Of a stretch of 64,000 nucleotides of DNA, positions 1 to 9,016 are shown in pieces. The notes under the pieces were generated by a model. That model was not told where the DNA came from. It did no database searches and saw only the letters and a program-made list of their open reading frames with translations. The stretch is from ZC4RG29 sp964521255. Its GTDB lineage: Bacteria > Bacteroidota > Bacteroidia > Cytophagales > Cyclobacteriaceae. A program made the translations under genes and the position numbers. The DNA is taken from NCBI GenBank assembly GCA_964521255.1, contig CAZFRM010000006.1, positions 124,001-188,000 on the forward strand, read 5' to 3'. The first letter of the stretch is position 1, and the number at the start of each line of letters is the position of its first letter.

Positions 1-1411
1 ATAATCCCTTCAATGTTTCTTCTGCTTCACTTTTAAGGGCAGCTAATTTTGTCCATCCTAAATAGCGCGTGGCGAGATTAGGACTTAGTAATTCTACTAG
101 TGCTTTCAAGTCATGAGATTGATGATCTAGCTGCTTTGCTGAATATGAGGATTTAGGCGCAACACGATAAATCCGTCCTCTTTCCTGATCACCCACCTGG
201 TGCCCACCCACACCAGGGTCATACCAGTCTGCAACGAAGAGTGATCCATCCGGCGCGAGGGCTACATCAATTGGTCTGAACCATTGGTCTTTTTGTCCTT
301 CAAGGATATTTACAATAGAAGCTTTGTAACCGGCGCCATCATCTTCAACTATGTAAGAGCGAACAACATTATGACCCGGCTCAGCGTGTATCATTTGCCC
401 GTAAAAAACTTCTGGTAAAAGATTGCCTTCATTCATGGTCATTCCCGACGGAGATCCTGATCCGGTTTGAAGAAGATTGGGAACCACACCAGGATCATTA
501 AGGTGCCAGTGACGAAATGGAATTTCTTTTTCCAGATTTGTACGACGTGTTCTCCAGCCAGCGCCTGTCATTTCATCTTTGAAACCGTAATTGCCATATT
601 CCATTACGTAGTTAATACGGGTTCCTTTGTTTCCATCATCATCATTATCTGATTGCCATATTGTTCCAAACGGATCTAATGTTGATTCATAGTTATTTCG
701 AAAGTTGTGCGCTACTACTTCGATGTTACTTCCATCAGGATTCATTCGGATCACCATTCCTTCACGAAAGGGTTTTCCATTGGTGACTATTTTTCGTCCA
801 TGAATATCAACCAGTGTATCACCATTCGCGGAAAGCAAACATTTTCCCTCATTGCCCATGGAGAAATATAAACGACCATCATGACCAAAGTAAAAGCTAT
901 GCATGCCATGATCGTGTTGCTCACCTTGAATTCCTTTGAAAAGAATTTCTTTTTTATCGGGAACATCATCACCGTCCTCATCGGTGAACAGGTATACATT
1001 AGGGCTACAGGATACAATTACCTTGTTACCTAAAACACAAATTCCGAGTGGTGCATTGATATCTGGTCCCTGATAAAAAACTTTTTGATTATCAGCTCTT
1101 CCATCACCATCAGTATCTTCAAGGATTAAAATGCGATCACCTTCTTTTTTTACTGGATTTCCGGGATTTAGATTACTCCTGTAATTGTAGGCTTCACATA
1201 CCCAAACACGTCCGCGTGAGTCGATATCAATGTTGGTAGGATTTGTCATCATAGGTTCAGAAGCAAAGAGAGAAACCTCCAGTCCATCATAAACCTTTAA
1301 ATCAGCCAATGAACTTTCAACAGAATGTTCTGATAATTCCTGTTTTTTTGAACAGGAGAAAAAAAGGACAATAACTGGTATAGCTACCAGCTGACCTACT
1401 TTAATGTGCAT
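1..1411 (-). CDS. Membrane-bound dehydrogenase-like lipoprotein, NHL/beta-propeller type (C-terminus beyond window)
   Basis: This is a partial gene: its ATG is the complement of 1409-1411 and the frame stays open to the window edge, about 470 codons. The N-terminus is a lipoprotein signal ending in FFSCSKK, so the protein should be exported and lipid-anchored at Cys. The body reads like the putative membrane-bound dehydrogenase / glucose-sorbosone dehydrogenase-like propeller family: a gluconolactonase-like start (TNIDIDSRGRVWVCEAYNY), Asp-rich calcium-like turns (EDTDGDGRAD, TDEDGDDVPD), and the late signature DVALAPDGSLFVADWYDPG. Many relatives carry a C-terminal HEAT region and cytochrome c domain, which would lie outside the window. 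The substrate is unknown. Family call fairly sure; enzymatic activity not shown. Confidence 0.8.
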   Translation of the reverse strand, partial: MHIKVGQLVAIPVIVLFFSCSKKQELSEHSVESSLADLKVYDGLEVSLFASEPMMTNPTNIDIDSRGRVWVCEAYNYRSNLNPGNPVKKEGDRILILEDTDGDGRADNQKVFYQGPDINAPLGICVLGNKVIVSCSPNVYLFTDEDGDDVPDKKEILFKGIQGEQHDHGMHSFYFGHDGRLYFSMGNEGKCLLSANGDTLVDIHGRKIVTNGKPFREGMVIRMNPDGSNIEVVAHNFRNNYESTLDPFGTIWQSDNDDDGNKGTRINYVMEYGNYGFKDEMTGAGWRTRRTNLEKEIPFRHWHLNDPGVVPNLLQTGSGSPSGMTMNEGNLLPEVFYGQMIHAEPGHNVVRSYIVEDDGAGYKASIVNILEGQKDQWFRPIDVALAPDGSLFVADWYDPGVGGHQVGDQERGRIYRVAPKSSYSAKQLDHQSHDLKALVELLSPNLATRYLGWTKLAALKSEAEETLKGL

Positions 1412-1430
1412 GAGAATGGTGTGATGTAAA

Positions 1431-1775
1431 TTATTTTTTATCTGTAAACTCAGAGAAAATACTGTTGAATAATGAGAGGATTACACTAAACGCCAGCGCC
1501 CACCAAAAACCGTCAACTTCGAAGCCAGTAGGAATCAGATAATCAACCAGAAGAATAAGAAGAGCATTGATAACCAAAAGAAAAAGGCCGAGTGTAACAA
1601 TGGTGATGGGTATGGTAAGAAAAACTAAAATGGGTTTTACAATTACGTTAACGATGGAGAGCACGATGGCTACCAAGAGAGCATAACCGTAATTTTCAAC
1701 GTTTACACCCGGGAGCAGGTAAGCGGTTAGCAAAACTGCAAGGCCGGAAAGAAGGAAGCGGATAATAAGGTTCAT
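1431..1775 (-). CDS. Phage holin family / YvlD-like small membrane protein
   Basis: The 114-residue protein is almost entirely hydrophobic, with about four membrane segments (near residues 3-20, 28-50, 55-75 and 88-108). The pattern LLPGVNVENYGYALLVAIVL followed by NVIVKPIL is typical of the PF04020 (YvlD, phage_holin_4_2) family. Despite the family name, these are usually chromosomal proteins of unknown role, and nothing around it suggests a prophage. It lies 19 nt upstream (in the minus direction) of the dehydrogenase-like gene, so the two may be co-transcribed. Family assignment is from sequence pattern; function unknown. Confidence 0.8.
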   Translation of the reverse strand: MNLIIRFLLSGLAVLLTAYLLPGVNVENYGYALLVAIVLSIVNVIVKPILVFLTIPITIVTLGLFLLVINALLILLVDYLIPTGFEVDGFWWALAFSVILSLFNSIFSEFTDKK

Positions 1776-1792
1776 AGGTTAATTTTAATAAT

Positions 1793-1800
1793 TATCTTTG
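1793..1800 (+). promoter_or_regulatory. Candidate -7 element (TATCTTTG) of the small-protein/nucleotidyltransferase module
   Basis: The sequence matches the Bacteroidota -7 consensus TAnnTTTG exactly. It ends only 3 nt before the ATG at 1804, so if it is used the transcript would begin at or next to the start codon (leaderless). No clear TTG -33 element was seen. Confidence 0.45.
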
Positions 1801-1803
1801 AAG

Positions 1804-1977
1804 ATGGAGAAAATTATTAAAAGGGTAAAATATTCTGATTCCGAAGAAGAGGATTTTGAATTCTGGCTTTCAAAAACTCCGCAGGAAAAATTAACTGCCC
1901 TTACAAAGCTTAGAACAGGTTATCATGGAGGACAACGAATGGTGAAAGTCATAAAAAAAATCAAGCGTGATTTTTGA
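1804..1977 (+). CDS. Small protein (57 aa) partner of the nucleotidyltransferase, TPxE(K/R) motif
   Basis: A charged 57-residue protein: an acidic start (SDSEEEDFEFW), the motif LSKTPQEKLTALTKLR, then a basic tail (KVIKKIKRDF). It overlaps the downstream nucleotidyltransferase by 11 nt (1967-1977), implying translational coupling. The partner gene of the second nucleotidyltransferase (11969-12175) has the matching motif RTPTERILLLHQL in the same position, so I take this to be a conserved component and not a chance ORF. The role is not known; an antitoxin or adaptor would fit the arrangement but that is inference. No signal peptide or membrane segment. Confidence 0.75.
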   Translation: MEKIIKRVKYSDSEEEDFEFWLSKTPQEKLTALTKLRTGYHGGQRMVKVIKKIKRDF

Positions 1978-2431
1978 AAAGGACTATATAGATTTCCTGC
2001 GCCTGTTAAAGGAAAATGAGGTCACATTTCTTGTCATTGGCGGGTATGCTCTCGCTGTGCATGAGCGGCCAAGATTTACAGGAGATCTTGATATATGGAT
2101 AGATGCTAATGAGGAGAATGCTCAAAAAGTAATAAAGGCAATAAACGAATTTGGTTTCACTTCTTTAAATGTTTCTTCGGAGGACTTTCTTTCTAAAGAC
2201 TATTTTGTGCAAATGGGTTATGAACCTGTTCGAATTGATGTGACCGCAAATATTTCGGGTACTACTTTTAAGGAGGCGTTTCCAAATCGCAAAGAAGTTG
2301 AAATCCAGGACATGATTATTCCGTTCATAGGAATTGAAGAGCTGATAAAAAATAAACTGGCTTCTGGCCGGGATCAGGATATTGTGGATGTTAAAAAGCT
2401 AAAGCAAGTTGTGAAGCGAAAAAAAAAGTGA
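1967..2431 (+). CDS. Minimal nucleotidyltransferase (DUF6036/AbiEii-like)
   Basis: The GTG start at 1967 sits inside the end of the small upstream gene. The 154-residue protein has the nucleotidyltransferase superfamily signature: GG at about residues 25-26, thirteen residues, then DLDIW, and a later RIDVTA strand that could supply the third acidic residue. This is the fold of Pol-beta-like NTases, including MNT and AbiEii/MenT toxins. The length matches stand-alone minimal NTases; no extra domain is present. It is followed after 1 nt by the exonuclease/GIY-YIG gene, forming a tight three-gene run. Substrate (tRNA, protein or nucleotide) cannot be told from sequence. Confidence 0.8.
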   Translation: MIFEKDYIDFLRLLKENEVTFLVIGGYALAVHERPRFTGDLDIWIDANEENAQKVIKAINEFGFTSLNVSSEDFLSKDYFVQMGYEPVRIDVTANISGTTFKEAFPNRKEVEIQDMIIPFIGIEELIKNKLASGRDQDIVDVKKLKQVVKRKKK

Positions 2432-2432
2432 C

Positions 2433-3800
2433 GTGTACGCAATTGTAGATATTGAAACCACGGGGGGATATGCGGACAGCCATCGCATTACGGAAATAGC
2501 CATCTATCATCATGATGGAATTCAGGTAACAGACCGCTATCATACATTAATAAATCCCGGACGAAATATTCCTTACTACATTACCGGGCTTACGGGTATT
2601 ACATATGAGATGGTAAGCAGGTCACCTTCTTTTTCGGAAGTGGCCAAAATAATCTTCGAACAGTTAAACGGAAAAGTTTTTGTTGCACATAATGCGCACT
2701 TCGATTATTCATTTCTGAAAAAGGAATTTGAGCAAGTTGGCATTAACTGGCAGTCAAAAAAATTATGTACGGTAAGACTGAGCCGTAAGATCATACCCGG
2801 ACTTAGATCGTATAGTTTAGGAAGTTTGGCAGAGAGTCTTGGAATTCAGATTCCCGACAGACATCGTGCCGGAGGCGATGTTGCAGCAACGGCAAAAATT
2901 TTTGATAAGCTCTTAAAGCGCGATCAAACGAATTACATTGCTAATGTATTGAAGCGAAACTCCGGTGAAACGATACTTCCACCAAATTTACCGAAAGAGG
3001 ATTTTGATCGATTACCCGCAAAACCTGGTGTATATTATTTTCATAATTCGCGAGGTCAAATTATTTACGTAGGAAAAGCTACCAACATAAAAAAACGAAT
3101 TGCCGGGCATTTTACCGGCGATGCCCGCGAGTGGAATCGCTCTAAAATAAGAAATGAAATTCATCACATCACCTTTGAGTTAACGGGCAACGATCTCGTT
3201 GCCTTAATTTTGGAATCGCAAGAAATTAGACGATTGTGGCCTAAGTATAATATGGCCCAAAAGTATCGTGTAGAAGAATGGGGGATATATGATTACGAAG
3301 ATCGAAATGGCTACAAGCGTTTTTCCGTAAATGTTATTGTACGCGGAACACGACCATTGATAAGATTTTCATCTAAAGGTGATGCCTGGAATTTTTTGTG
3401 GGAAAAGGTTCGCACACATAAACTCTGCCCTAAGTTGAGCGGGCTACAACTTTCAAAGGGACTTTGCTTTGAGTATCAAACCGGTAATTGTAATGGTGCA
3501 TGTATGGAGGTTGAACAACAGGATGTTTATAATGCGCGCGTGGTATCGGCAAATAATTCGTTTATCGATGGAGGCACATTAGCTATTATTGGTCGTGGAA
3601 GAAATGCCAGGGAACATTCGCTTGTGTTGATTGAGAGAGGAAAATATTTCGGCTTTGGTTTTCTGGATAGAAAGCTGCCGGTAGATAATTTTAATTCTGT
3701 TCGAAACCTGATCAAGCCCGGCGTACAGACGCCAACCGTGCAAAATTTAGTTAACTCTTATATGCTGAACCCAAGAGGAGCACGGGTTTGCATTTACTAG
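2433..3800 (+). CDS. DEDDh 3'-5' exonuclease fused to GIY-YIG (UvrC-type) nuclease
   Basis: A GTG start 1 nt after the nucleotidyltransferase stop gives 455 residues. Residues 1-165 form a DnaQ-like DEDDh exonuclease: D6 and E8 in VDIETTGG, D91 in HNAHFDYSF, H144 and D149 in HRAGGDVA. Residues about 195-280 form a GIY-YIG domain (PGVYYF, then IIYVGKATNIKKRI). The C-terminal third has a Cys cluster (KLCPKL, GLCFEY, GNCNGAC). Exonuclease plus UvrC/Cho-like fusions are known in several phyla and are presumed to act in DNA repair. Here the coupling to a nucleotidyltransferase module is unusual. Transcription converges with the phosphatase gene. Confidence 0.88.
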   Translation: MYAIVDIETTGGYADSHRITEIAIYHHDGIQVTDRYHTLINPGRNIPYYITGLTGITYEMVSRSPSFSEVAKIIFEQLNGKVFVAHNAHFDYSFLKKEFEQVGINWQSKKLCTVRLSRKIIPGLRSYSLGSLAESLGIQIPDRHRAGGDVAATAKIFDKLLKRDQTNYIANVLKRNSGETILPPNLPKEDFDRLPAKPGVYYFHNSRGQIIYVGKATNIKKRIAGHFTGDAREWNRSKIRNEIHHITFELTGNDLVALILESQEIRRLWPKYNMAQKYRVEEWGIYDYEDRNGYKRFSVNVIVRGTRPLIRFSSKGDAWNFLWEKVRTHKLCPKLSGLQLSKGLCFEYQTGNCNGACMEVEQQDVYNARVVSANNSFIDGGTLAIIGRGRNAREHSLVLIERGKYFGFGFLDRKLPVDNFNSVRNLIKPGVQTPTVQNLVNSYMLNPRGARVCIY

Positions 3801-3803
3801 TCT

Positions 3804-4490
3804 TTAATTTTTTTTTCTGGGCTGAACGCCAGGATATAATTTAGGAACAGAATCGCTCTGAATAATTTCCTTGGAGTGGATATTCATAATGGATAATGGT
3901 CCTGTCCATCCTGCACCGGTATCCATTAACCAAACTCCACAGGAGCTTAGGGGCCTGGAATTAGGAACCACCGTATGACCTACATAAACTTCATCGAAAG
4001 ATGTGAGTTTTGTAGTCTTATTTTTTTCGTAGAAATCCAATGCTAAACGCGCCAGTTCACGATCCCATAAAAAGATATCAAGACCCTGAACGTCTAATGG
4101 CATTTTGGGGTCAAAGCCAGCATGAATGAAAAGTTTATTATCCTCCAAATAGTAGGGAACGGCGTCATCAAGAAATTGAACATGACTGATGGGTATTTCT
4201 GATGCGTAGGATTTCATGGTTGCTTCTCCGCCTTGTCTTATCCAGATATCATCGGTACTGCCGGTTTGCATCCATTCGAGCGTCCATAGATCGTGATTGC
4301 CGAAGACATAGGTGAGGTTTTCAATTTTCATCAGTTCATCAATGCAGCCGCGGGTCTCGGGCCATCCGTCACATACATCCCCAAGACTTATGAGATGATC
4401 GTTTTTATAGTCAAATTTTGATCGTTCCAGGCATTGACGAAGCGCCTTGTGGGCTCCGTGAATATCGCCGATCACAAAGGTTTTGGGCAT
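3804..4490 (-). CDS. Metallophosphoesterase, PPP-type serine/threonine phosphatase family
   Basis: The 228-residue protein carries the calcineurin-like metal-binding series in order: GDIHGAH near residue 8, SLGDVCDGWPETRG near 37, and FGNHDLWTL near 65, with HAGFDP and VYVGHTVVP supplying the later histidines. This pattern and length fit bacterial PPP phosphatases and the related ApaH-like family that hydrolyses phosphoproteins or dinucleoside polyphosphates. No signal peptide, so cytoplasmic. It converges on the exonuclease gene with a 3-nt gap and appears monocistronic. Substrate not assigned. Confidence 0.88.
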   Translation of the reverse strand: MPKTFVIGDIHGAHKALRQCLERSKFDYKNDHLISLGDVCDGWPETRGCIDELMKIENLTYVFGNHDLWTLEWMQTGSTDDIWIRQGGEATMKSYASEIPISHVQFLDDAVPYYLEDNKLFIHAGFDPKMPLDVQGLDIFLWDRELARLALDFYEKNKTTKLTSFDEVYVGHTVVPNSRPLSSCGVWLMDTGAGWTGPLSIMNIHSKEIIQSDSVPKLYPGVQPRKKN

Positions 4491-4691
4491 GGCCTAAAGA
4501 AATAAAACCTTTGCGTTCAAATCAACCAAAAGTAATTTTTATTCGTCCCTGGGTGATTAAAATTGCCATTCTACGACAATTCATATTTTTCAGTCCAACC
4601 GCCTGTCGATAAAGATGTTAGTTTTTGCAGTTTTTTAAGGCCTGTTTTATAATTACCATTAATTTGCACAAGTAAAACAATATAGAAACAC

Positions 4692-5678
4692 ATGGAAGGT
4701 GTAGCAATAGAAAAGCAACAAGAACACAAACAGAAAATAAGTCATGTTGTATCCGAAGTAGGAAAGGTAGTTGTCGGACAAGAGTATATGGTGAATCGTC
4801 TTCTTGTTGGTCTCTTTACGAATGGGCACATCTTGCTTGAAGGAGTACCGGGTCTTGCAAAAACATTAACCGTAAGCATGCTGGCGCAAGTTCTTCATCT
4901 TGATTTTGCCCGCATTCAATTTACGCCTGATTTACTCCCTGCTGATCTGGTGGGAACAATGATCTACAATCAGCGTGAAGGAAAATTTGAAGTAAAAAAA
5001 GGACCCATCTTCGCTAATATTATTCTGGCTGATGAGATCAATCGCTCGCCTGCAAAAGTTCAGTCGGCATTGTTGGAAGCGATGCAGGAAAAACAGGTAA
5101 CGATTGGTGAGACAACCTTCAAGCTCGATCGCCCATTTCTGGTAATGGCAACACAAAATCCGGTTGACCAGGAAGGAACATACCCGTTGCCGGAGGCGCA
5201 GGTAGACCGCTTCATGATGAAAGTATTTGTTGACTACCCTACGAAAGGACAGGAATTGGAGATCATGCGGCGGATATCCAACATGCAATTTGATTTTACT
5301 GTGAACACAGTGTTGACTAAGGAAGATATTTTTGAAATAAGAAATCAGATAAACAAAGTAAAAATTTCTGAATCACTTGAACGCTATATTATTGAACTCG
5401 TATACGCGACGCGCAAGCCAAAAGAATTTCAACTTAACGAACAGGCACAATACATTCAGTTCGGTGCATCACCGCGTGCCAGCATCAATCTAAATTTATC
5501 AGCGAAAGCGATGGCCTACATGGATGGCCGTGACTATGTTCTTCCTGAAGATATCAAAGATGTAGCAGTAGATGTGATGAATCATCGCATCATCCTTAAC
5601 TATGAAGCAGAGGCTGATAATGTGAAAACCAAAGATATCATTGCCGCGATTTTGAATAAGGTGCCCATCAGCAAGTAG
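4692..5678 (+). CDS. MoxR-family AAA+ ATPase
   Basis: A 328-residue AAA+ protein with Walker A GVPGLAKT (residues 51-58), Walker B IILADEINRSP, and the sensor region FLVMATQNPVDQEGTYPLPEAQVDRF, all standard for MoxR ATPases. These are chaperone-like ATPases that usually act with VWA and DUF58 proteins encoded beside them. No DUF58, VWA or Bat gene follows here; the next gene is a TonB-dependent receptor 370 nt away. The only VWA protein in the window (61813-63669) is 56 kb off. The call is secure; the partner is not identified. Confidence 0.92.
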   Translation: MEGVAIEKQQEHKQKISHVVSEVGKVVVGQEYMVNRLLVGLFTNGHILLEGVPGLAKTLTVSMLAQVLHLDFARIQFTPDLLPADLVGTMIYNQREGKFEVKKGPIFANIILADEINRSPAKVQSALLEAMQEKQVTIGETTFKLDRPFLVMATQNPVDQEGTYPLPEAQVDRFMMKVFVDYPTKGQELEIMRRISNMQFDFTVNTVLTKEDIFEIRNQINKVKISESLERYIIELVYATRKPKEFQLNEQAQYIQFGASPRASINLNLSAKAMAYMDGRDYVLPEDIKDVAVDVMNHRIILNYEAEADNVKTKDIIAAILNKVPISK

Positions 5679-5709
5679 ACAGGATGATGTAGAAGTCAAA
5701 TAAATCTTC

Positions 5710-5729
5710 AGCGCAAATCTGCGGGAAAA
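5710..5729. repeat. Short-word repeat, CGCAGATT...GCGGGAAA family (single degenerate copy)
   Basis: The stretch GCGCAAATCTGCGGGAAA resembles the longer copy at 20072-20106 (CCCGCAGATTACGCAG), in opposite orientation. It lies just after the moxR stop in non-coding sequence. Confidence 0.35.
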
Positions 5730-5742
5730 GAGTGGATTGACT

Positions 5743-5919
5743 TCACTCGTTCACAATATTCCCTTCCACAAAGCCAGATTCAATCAAAATCCCCAGGATC
5801 GTTTTCACGATAGTGGCAGTAACAAAAAGTTTGGGCTTAATATTAAAGTAATGGTGTTTTAAACTGCATAACATTTCATTAACCGTATCGGATTTTGAAA
5901 CTCGCTGAAAGTCAATCAT
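5743..5919 (-). CDS. Possible small hypothetical protein (58 aa)
   Basis: A 58-codon frame in the 370-nt gap between moxR and the TonB-dependent receptor. Its composition looks protein-like: MIDFQRVSKSDTVNEML, then a hydrophobic stretch VTATIVKTILGILIESG. The frame is open upstream to a TAA about 20 codons before the ATG, without another good start. I recognise no family. It may be the tail of a decayed gene. No promoter or terminator is evident for it. Confidence 0.3.
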   Translation of the reverse strand: MIDFQRVSKSDTVNEMLCSLKHHYFNIKPKLFVTATIVKTILGILIESGFVEGNIVNE

Positions 5920-6024
5920 GATATGCTGATGTATTGAAATCCAGCCAGTATCAACACATACATGCGTTAGCGCTGCTTAACAATTTCTTAACAAAGCGGT
6001 ACTTATCAGGTAATATTTGAAAGC

Positions 6025-6032
6025 CACCTTTG
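6025..6032 (+). promoter_or_regulatory. Candidate -7 element (CACCTTTG) for the TonB-dependent receptor
   Basis: One mismatch from TAnnTTTG, followed by GC, 16 nt before the ATG at 6049. A second AT-rich match candidate (AATATTTG) lies just upstream, ending at 6019. Neither has a clear TTG at the expected -33 position. Confidence 0.35.
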
Positions 6033-6048
6033 CAGCAAACTAATCCTT

Positions 6049-8877
6049 ATGCTGCGTAGAATTCTACCTATCGTTATTCTGATTCTATCTTCAACGTTTC
6101 TATGGGCGCAAAACGGTACCATTTCTGGTATCGTGACGGACGCCAAAACCAGTGAAACCATTATAGGTGCCAATGTGGTAATTCAAGGCACCCAGGTGGG
6201 ATCGCCAACTGATTTAGAAGGTAAATTCACTATTGCCAATGTTAAGCCCGGTACCTACACCCTTGTCATTTCGTTTATTACCTATAAAACCCATCTCATT
6301 CCTGATGTTGTTGTAGAGAGTGGTAACCGCACGGATGTTCAGGTTAACCTGCAGGAAGATGCAACGGAATTAACCGAGGTTGTAGTTACCGGGACGCGTC
6401 AAATTAATACTGACGTTTCATTAATCTCAGCCATTAAGGAAAGCAAGCTTGTTGTAAGCGGAATTTCCAGCGAACAGATTTCAAAGTTGCCCGATAAGGA
6501 CGCAGCGCAGATTATGATGCGTGTTCCCGGAATCACAATTGTGGACAATCGATTTGTATTAATCAGAGGATTACCTGAGCGTTATAATCAGGTTATGATG
6601 AATAATACTATTGCGCCAAGCACTGAAATTGACATTCGTTCTTTTTCCTTTGACCTGATACCAGCGGGTACAATCGATCAGATGCTTGTATATAAATCCG
6701 GTTCACCTGAACTTCCTGGCGATTTTGGCGGCGGGGTGATCCAAATGATTACAAAACAACCTGCGTATAATAATTATGTCTCTGCCGGATTTAGTGTTGG
6801 CTACAGAACGAATACTACTTTCAAAGATCACTATCACACAGAAGGCAGCGAAACTGACTTTTTAGGATTTGATAATGGCTTTAGAGATTTACCTTCCGGG
6901 TTTCCCACAACGGAGGCCCTGGTTGGTTCGTCCAGGAATTCATCGTTGCGGGAAAGTGCAGGAAAATCTTTGACTAATAATTTCGCCAATTCTTCAAAAA
7001 CTGCTCCCGTTGATTTTGGATTCAATTTAAATTTTGGGAAAACATTTACCATTGGAAATGTTCAGGCAAGGAATATAACCTCTATCGCTTACTCGAATAG
7101 CTACCAATACTACGCTTCCGAATTTAATCGTTACAATGAGTTTGTAGATGTTGATCAGCCCACTATCCGATTTGAGTACGTTGATAATTTCTATTCCAAT
7201 GATGTGAGAGTAAATCTTTTGCATAACTGGCAATTTGATGTAGGAAACAAAACCAGGATTGAGTTCAAAAACTTATTTGTTCAGCTTGGTGAAAATGAGA
7301 CCACGTTACGGGTTGGTGATGACAAAATTCAAAATCCCAATTTTGACAGAAGGAATTATGCCTACCATTATTTAAGTCGCGGTATCTATACAGGACAACT
7401 TCAGGGTACGCACGAGTTGGGCGATGGAACGAACAAGGTGTCATGGGTAGTTGGATATAACTCAATCAACAGGAACGAACCAGATTACAGGAGATTCAGA
7501 ACCAACCGTGACAAAGTTTACGAAGGAACTGAAGAACCATTTTTCATGCAACTTCCGCCAAGCGGCAATCTTTTTGAAACGGGAAGATTTTGGTCAGACC
7601 TCCAGGACAGAGCTTATTCCTACGGAGCTTCATTTGAAAAGAAGTTTGGAGATCCTGGAGAAAAGAAGACACCAGCCATTCGTATTGGCTTCTTTGGTGA
7701 GCAAAAGACAAGAGAGTTTAATGCACGTTATTTAAATTATTTGTACCCGGGAACGTCAAATCCTCAAATTGGAATGGAATTGATTCGCTTACCACTGTCG
7801 CAGATATTTGCACCAGAGAATATTAAAGCGGTAGACGGTTTTGTAATTGAAGAAGGAACCCGGGAAGCAGATTCATATTCAGGAGAAAACAGCTTAAATG
7901 CCGGATACATTGGTGGAAACCTACCCCTTGGAAAATTTGACATAGCCGGTGGATTTAGAGTGGAATACAATGTTCAAAAACTAACAGCGCAATCTGCTGA
8001 TGGCCCTATAAATGTTGACAATGATGTTCTTGCCCCGCTTCCCTTTTTAAACATCGCTTATAACCTAAGCGACCGGTCTCTTATCCGTGCAGCCTATAGC
8101 CGTACAGTTAACAGGCCTGAGTTTCGTGAATTAGCGCCCTTCCTCTATTATCAATTTGAGTATGAAGCCGGTATCATCGGAATGGAGGATCTTAAAACGG
8201 CTTTTATCCACAATGTTGATCTGCGTTATGAAATATATCCTAACCCTGGAGAGATGATCAGCGTTGGTGCATTCTATAAGAGCTTTAAGGATCCTATTGA
8301 GTCCTACTTGCAAGTCACTTCTGAAACACCACAATTCATTTTTGGTAATGCTGATAAGGCATACGATGTGGGAGTTGAATTAGAAGTGAAGAAAACATTG
8401 GCAAGCCTGGGCTTATCTAAATTTTTAAGGAACACCTCGCTTAATCTTAACGCTGCCTGGATAAAGAGTGAAGTAGATATCGGAGGCCAGGCATCAAACC
8501 AGGCACGCACCAGGCCACTGCAAGGGCAATCTCCTTACATTATTAATGCGGGATTGTATTACAATGATGTAGAATCTGGCTTCTCGGTCAATGCAGCGTA
8601 CAATGTCTTTGGCGCTCGTATATTCACCGTTGGCGATCAGCTCTTCCCTTCATGGTGGGAGAAGCCACGTAACTCTTTAGACTTTCAGATTGCCAAGATT
8701 TTCAAAGACAAATATGAATTGAAGTTTAATGTTCAGAATGCATTAAACGCGCCCTATCAAATCATTCAGGATAATAATAATGATGGTACCCTTGATAGCG
8801 GCGAAGCGCTTATTCAACGCTATAAAGTCGGAACTCAATTCTCATTAAGCTTTAATGTTAAATTGATAAATGAATAA
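6049..8877 (+). CDS. TonB-dependent outer-membrane receptor with N-terminal CNA-like domain
   Basis: The 942-residue protein starts with a signal peptide (residues 1-20, cleavage after WAQ). A carboxypeptidase-regulatory-like domain follows (NGTISGIVTDAKTSETIIGANV to about residue 105), then the TonB-box-like ELTEVVVTGTRQ, a plug (KLPDKDAAQIMMRVPGI, RGLPERYNQVMMN) and a long beta-barrel ending in an aromatic-rich strand (FSLSFNVKL). It lacks the SusC-type VIGYG signature and there is no SusD neighbour, so it belongs with CirA/FecA-like receptors. The next gene, an exported beta-helix lipoprotein, probably shares its substrate. Substrate unknown. Confidence 0.92.
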   Translation: MLRRILPIVILILSSTFLWAQNGTISGIVTDAKTSETIIGANVVIQGTQVGSPTDLEGKFTIANVKPGTYTLVISFITYKTHLIPDVVVESGNRTDVQVNLQEDATELTEVVVTGTRQINTDVSLISAIKESKLVVSGISSEQISKLPDKDAAQIMMRVPGITIVDNRFVLIRGLPERYNQVMMNNTIAPSTEIDIRSFSFDLIPAGTIDQMLVYKSGSPELPGDFGGGVIQMITKQPAYNNYVSAGFSVGYRTNTTFKDHYHTEGSETDFLGFDNGFRDLPSGFPTTEALVGSSRNSSLRESAGKSLTNNFANSSKTAPVDFGFNLNFGKTFTIGNVQARNITSIAYSNSYQYYASEFNRYNEFVDVDQPTIRFEYVDNFYSNDVRVNLLHNWQFDVGNKTRIEFKNLFVQLGENETTLRVGDDKIQNPNFDRRNYAYHYLSRGIYTGQLQGTHELGDGTNKVSWVVGYNSINRNEPDYRRFRTNRDKVYEGTEEPFFMQLPPSGNLFETGRFWSDLQDRAYSYGASFEKKFGDPGEKKTPAIRIGFFGEQKTREFNARYLNYLYPGTSNPQIGMELIRLPLSQIFAPENIKAVDGFVIEEGTREADSYSGENSLNAGYIGGNLPLGKFDIAGGFRVEYNVQKLTAQSADGPINVDNDVLAPLPFLNIAYNLSDRSLIRAAYSRTVNRPEFRELAPFLYYQFEYEAGIIGMEDLKTAFIHNVDLRYEIYPNPGEMISVGAFYKSFKDPIESYLQVTSETPQFIFGNADKAYDVGVELEVKKTLASLGLSKFLRNTSLNLNAAWIKSEVDIGGQASNQARTRPLQGQSPYIINAGLYYNDVESGFSVNAAYNVFGARIFTVGDQLFPSWWEKPRNSLDFQIAKIFKDKYELKFNVQNALNAPYQIIQDNNNDGTLDSGEALIQRYKVGTQFSLSFNVKLINE

Positions 8878-8911
8878 TTGATAGTCCGTTACAGATTTTT
8901 AAAAGCCTCAC

Positions 8912-8942
8912 AAAAACCCTTCAATAGCAGAAGGGTTTTTTT
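8912..8942 (+). terminator. Rho-independent terminator after the TonB-dependent receptor
   Basis: A perfect 11-bp stem (AAAAACCCTTC / GAAGGGTTTTT) with a 7-nt loop and a T-rich 3' arm, 35 nt after the receptor stop. It separates the receptor from the lipoprotein gene, which has its own candidate promoter. Confidence 0.9.
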
Positions 8943-9016
8943 CTTTGTTAACAAAGAGGAAACAACAAGTAACGATTTGTTAAAATGTGATTAACAGACT
9001 ACTCAATGTGCCCGCC

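Noticed and set aside
1431..1775. Prophage remnant because of the holin-family protein
   Set aside because: The PF04020-type protein is common on chromosomes and no other phage gene is nearby.
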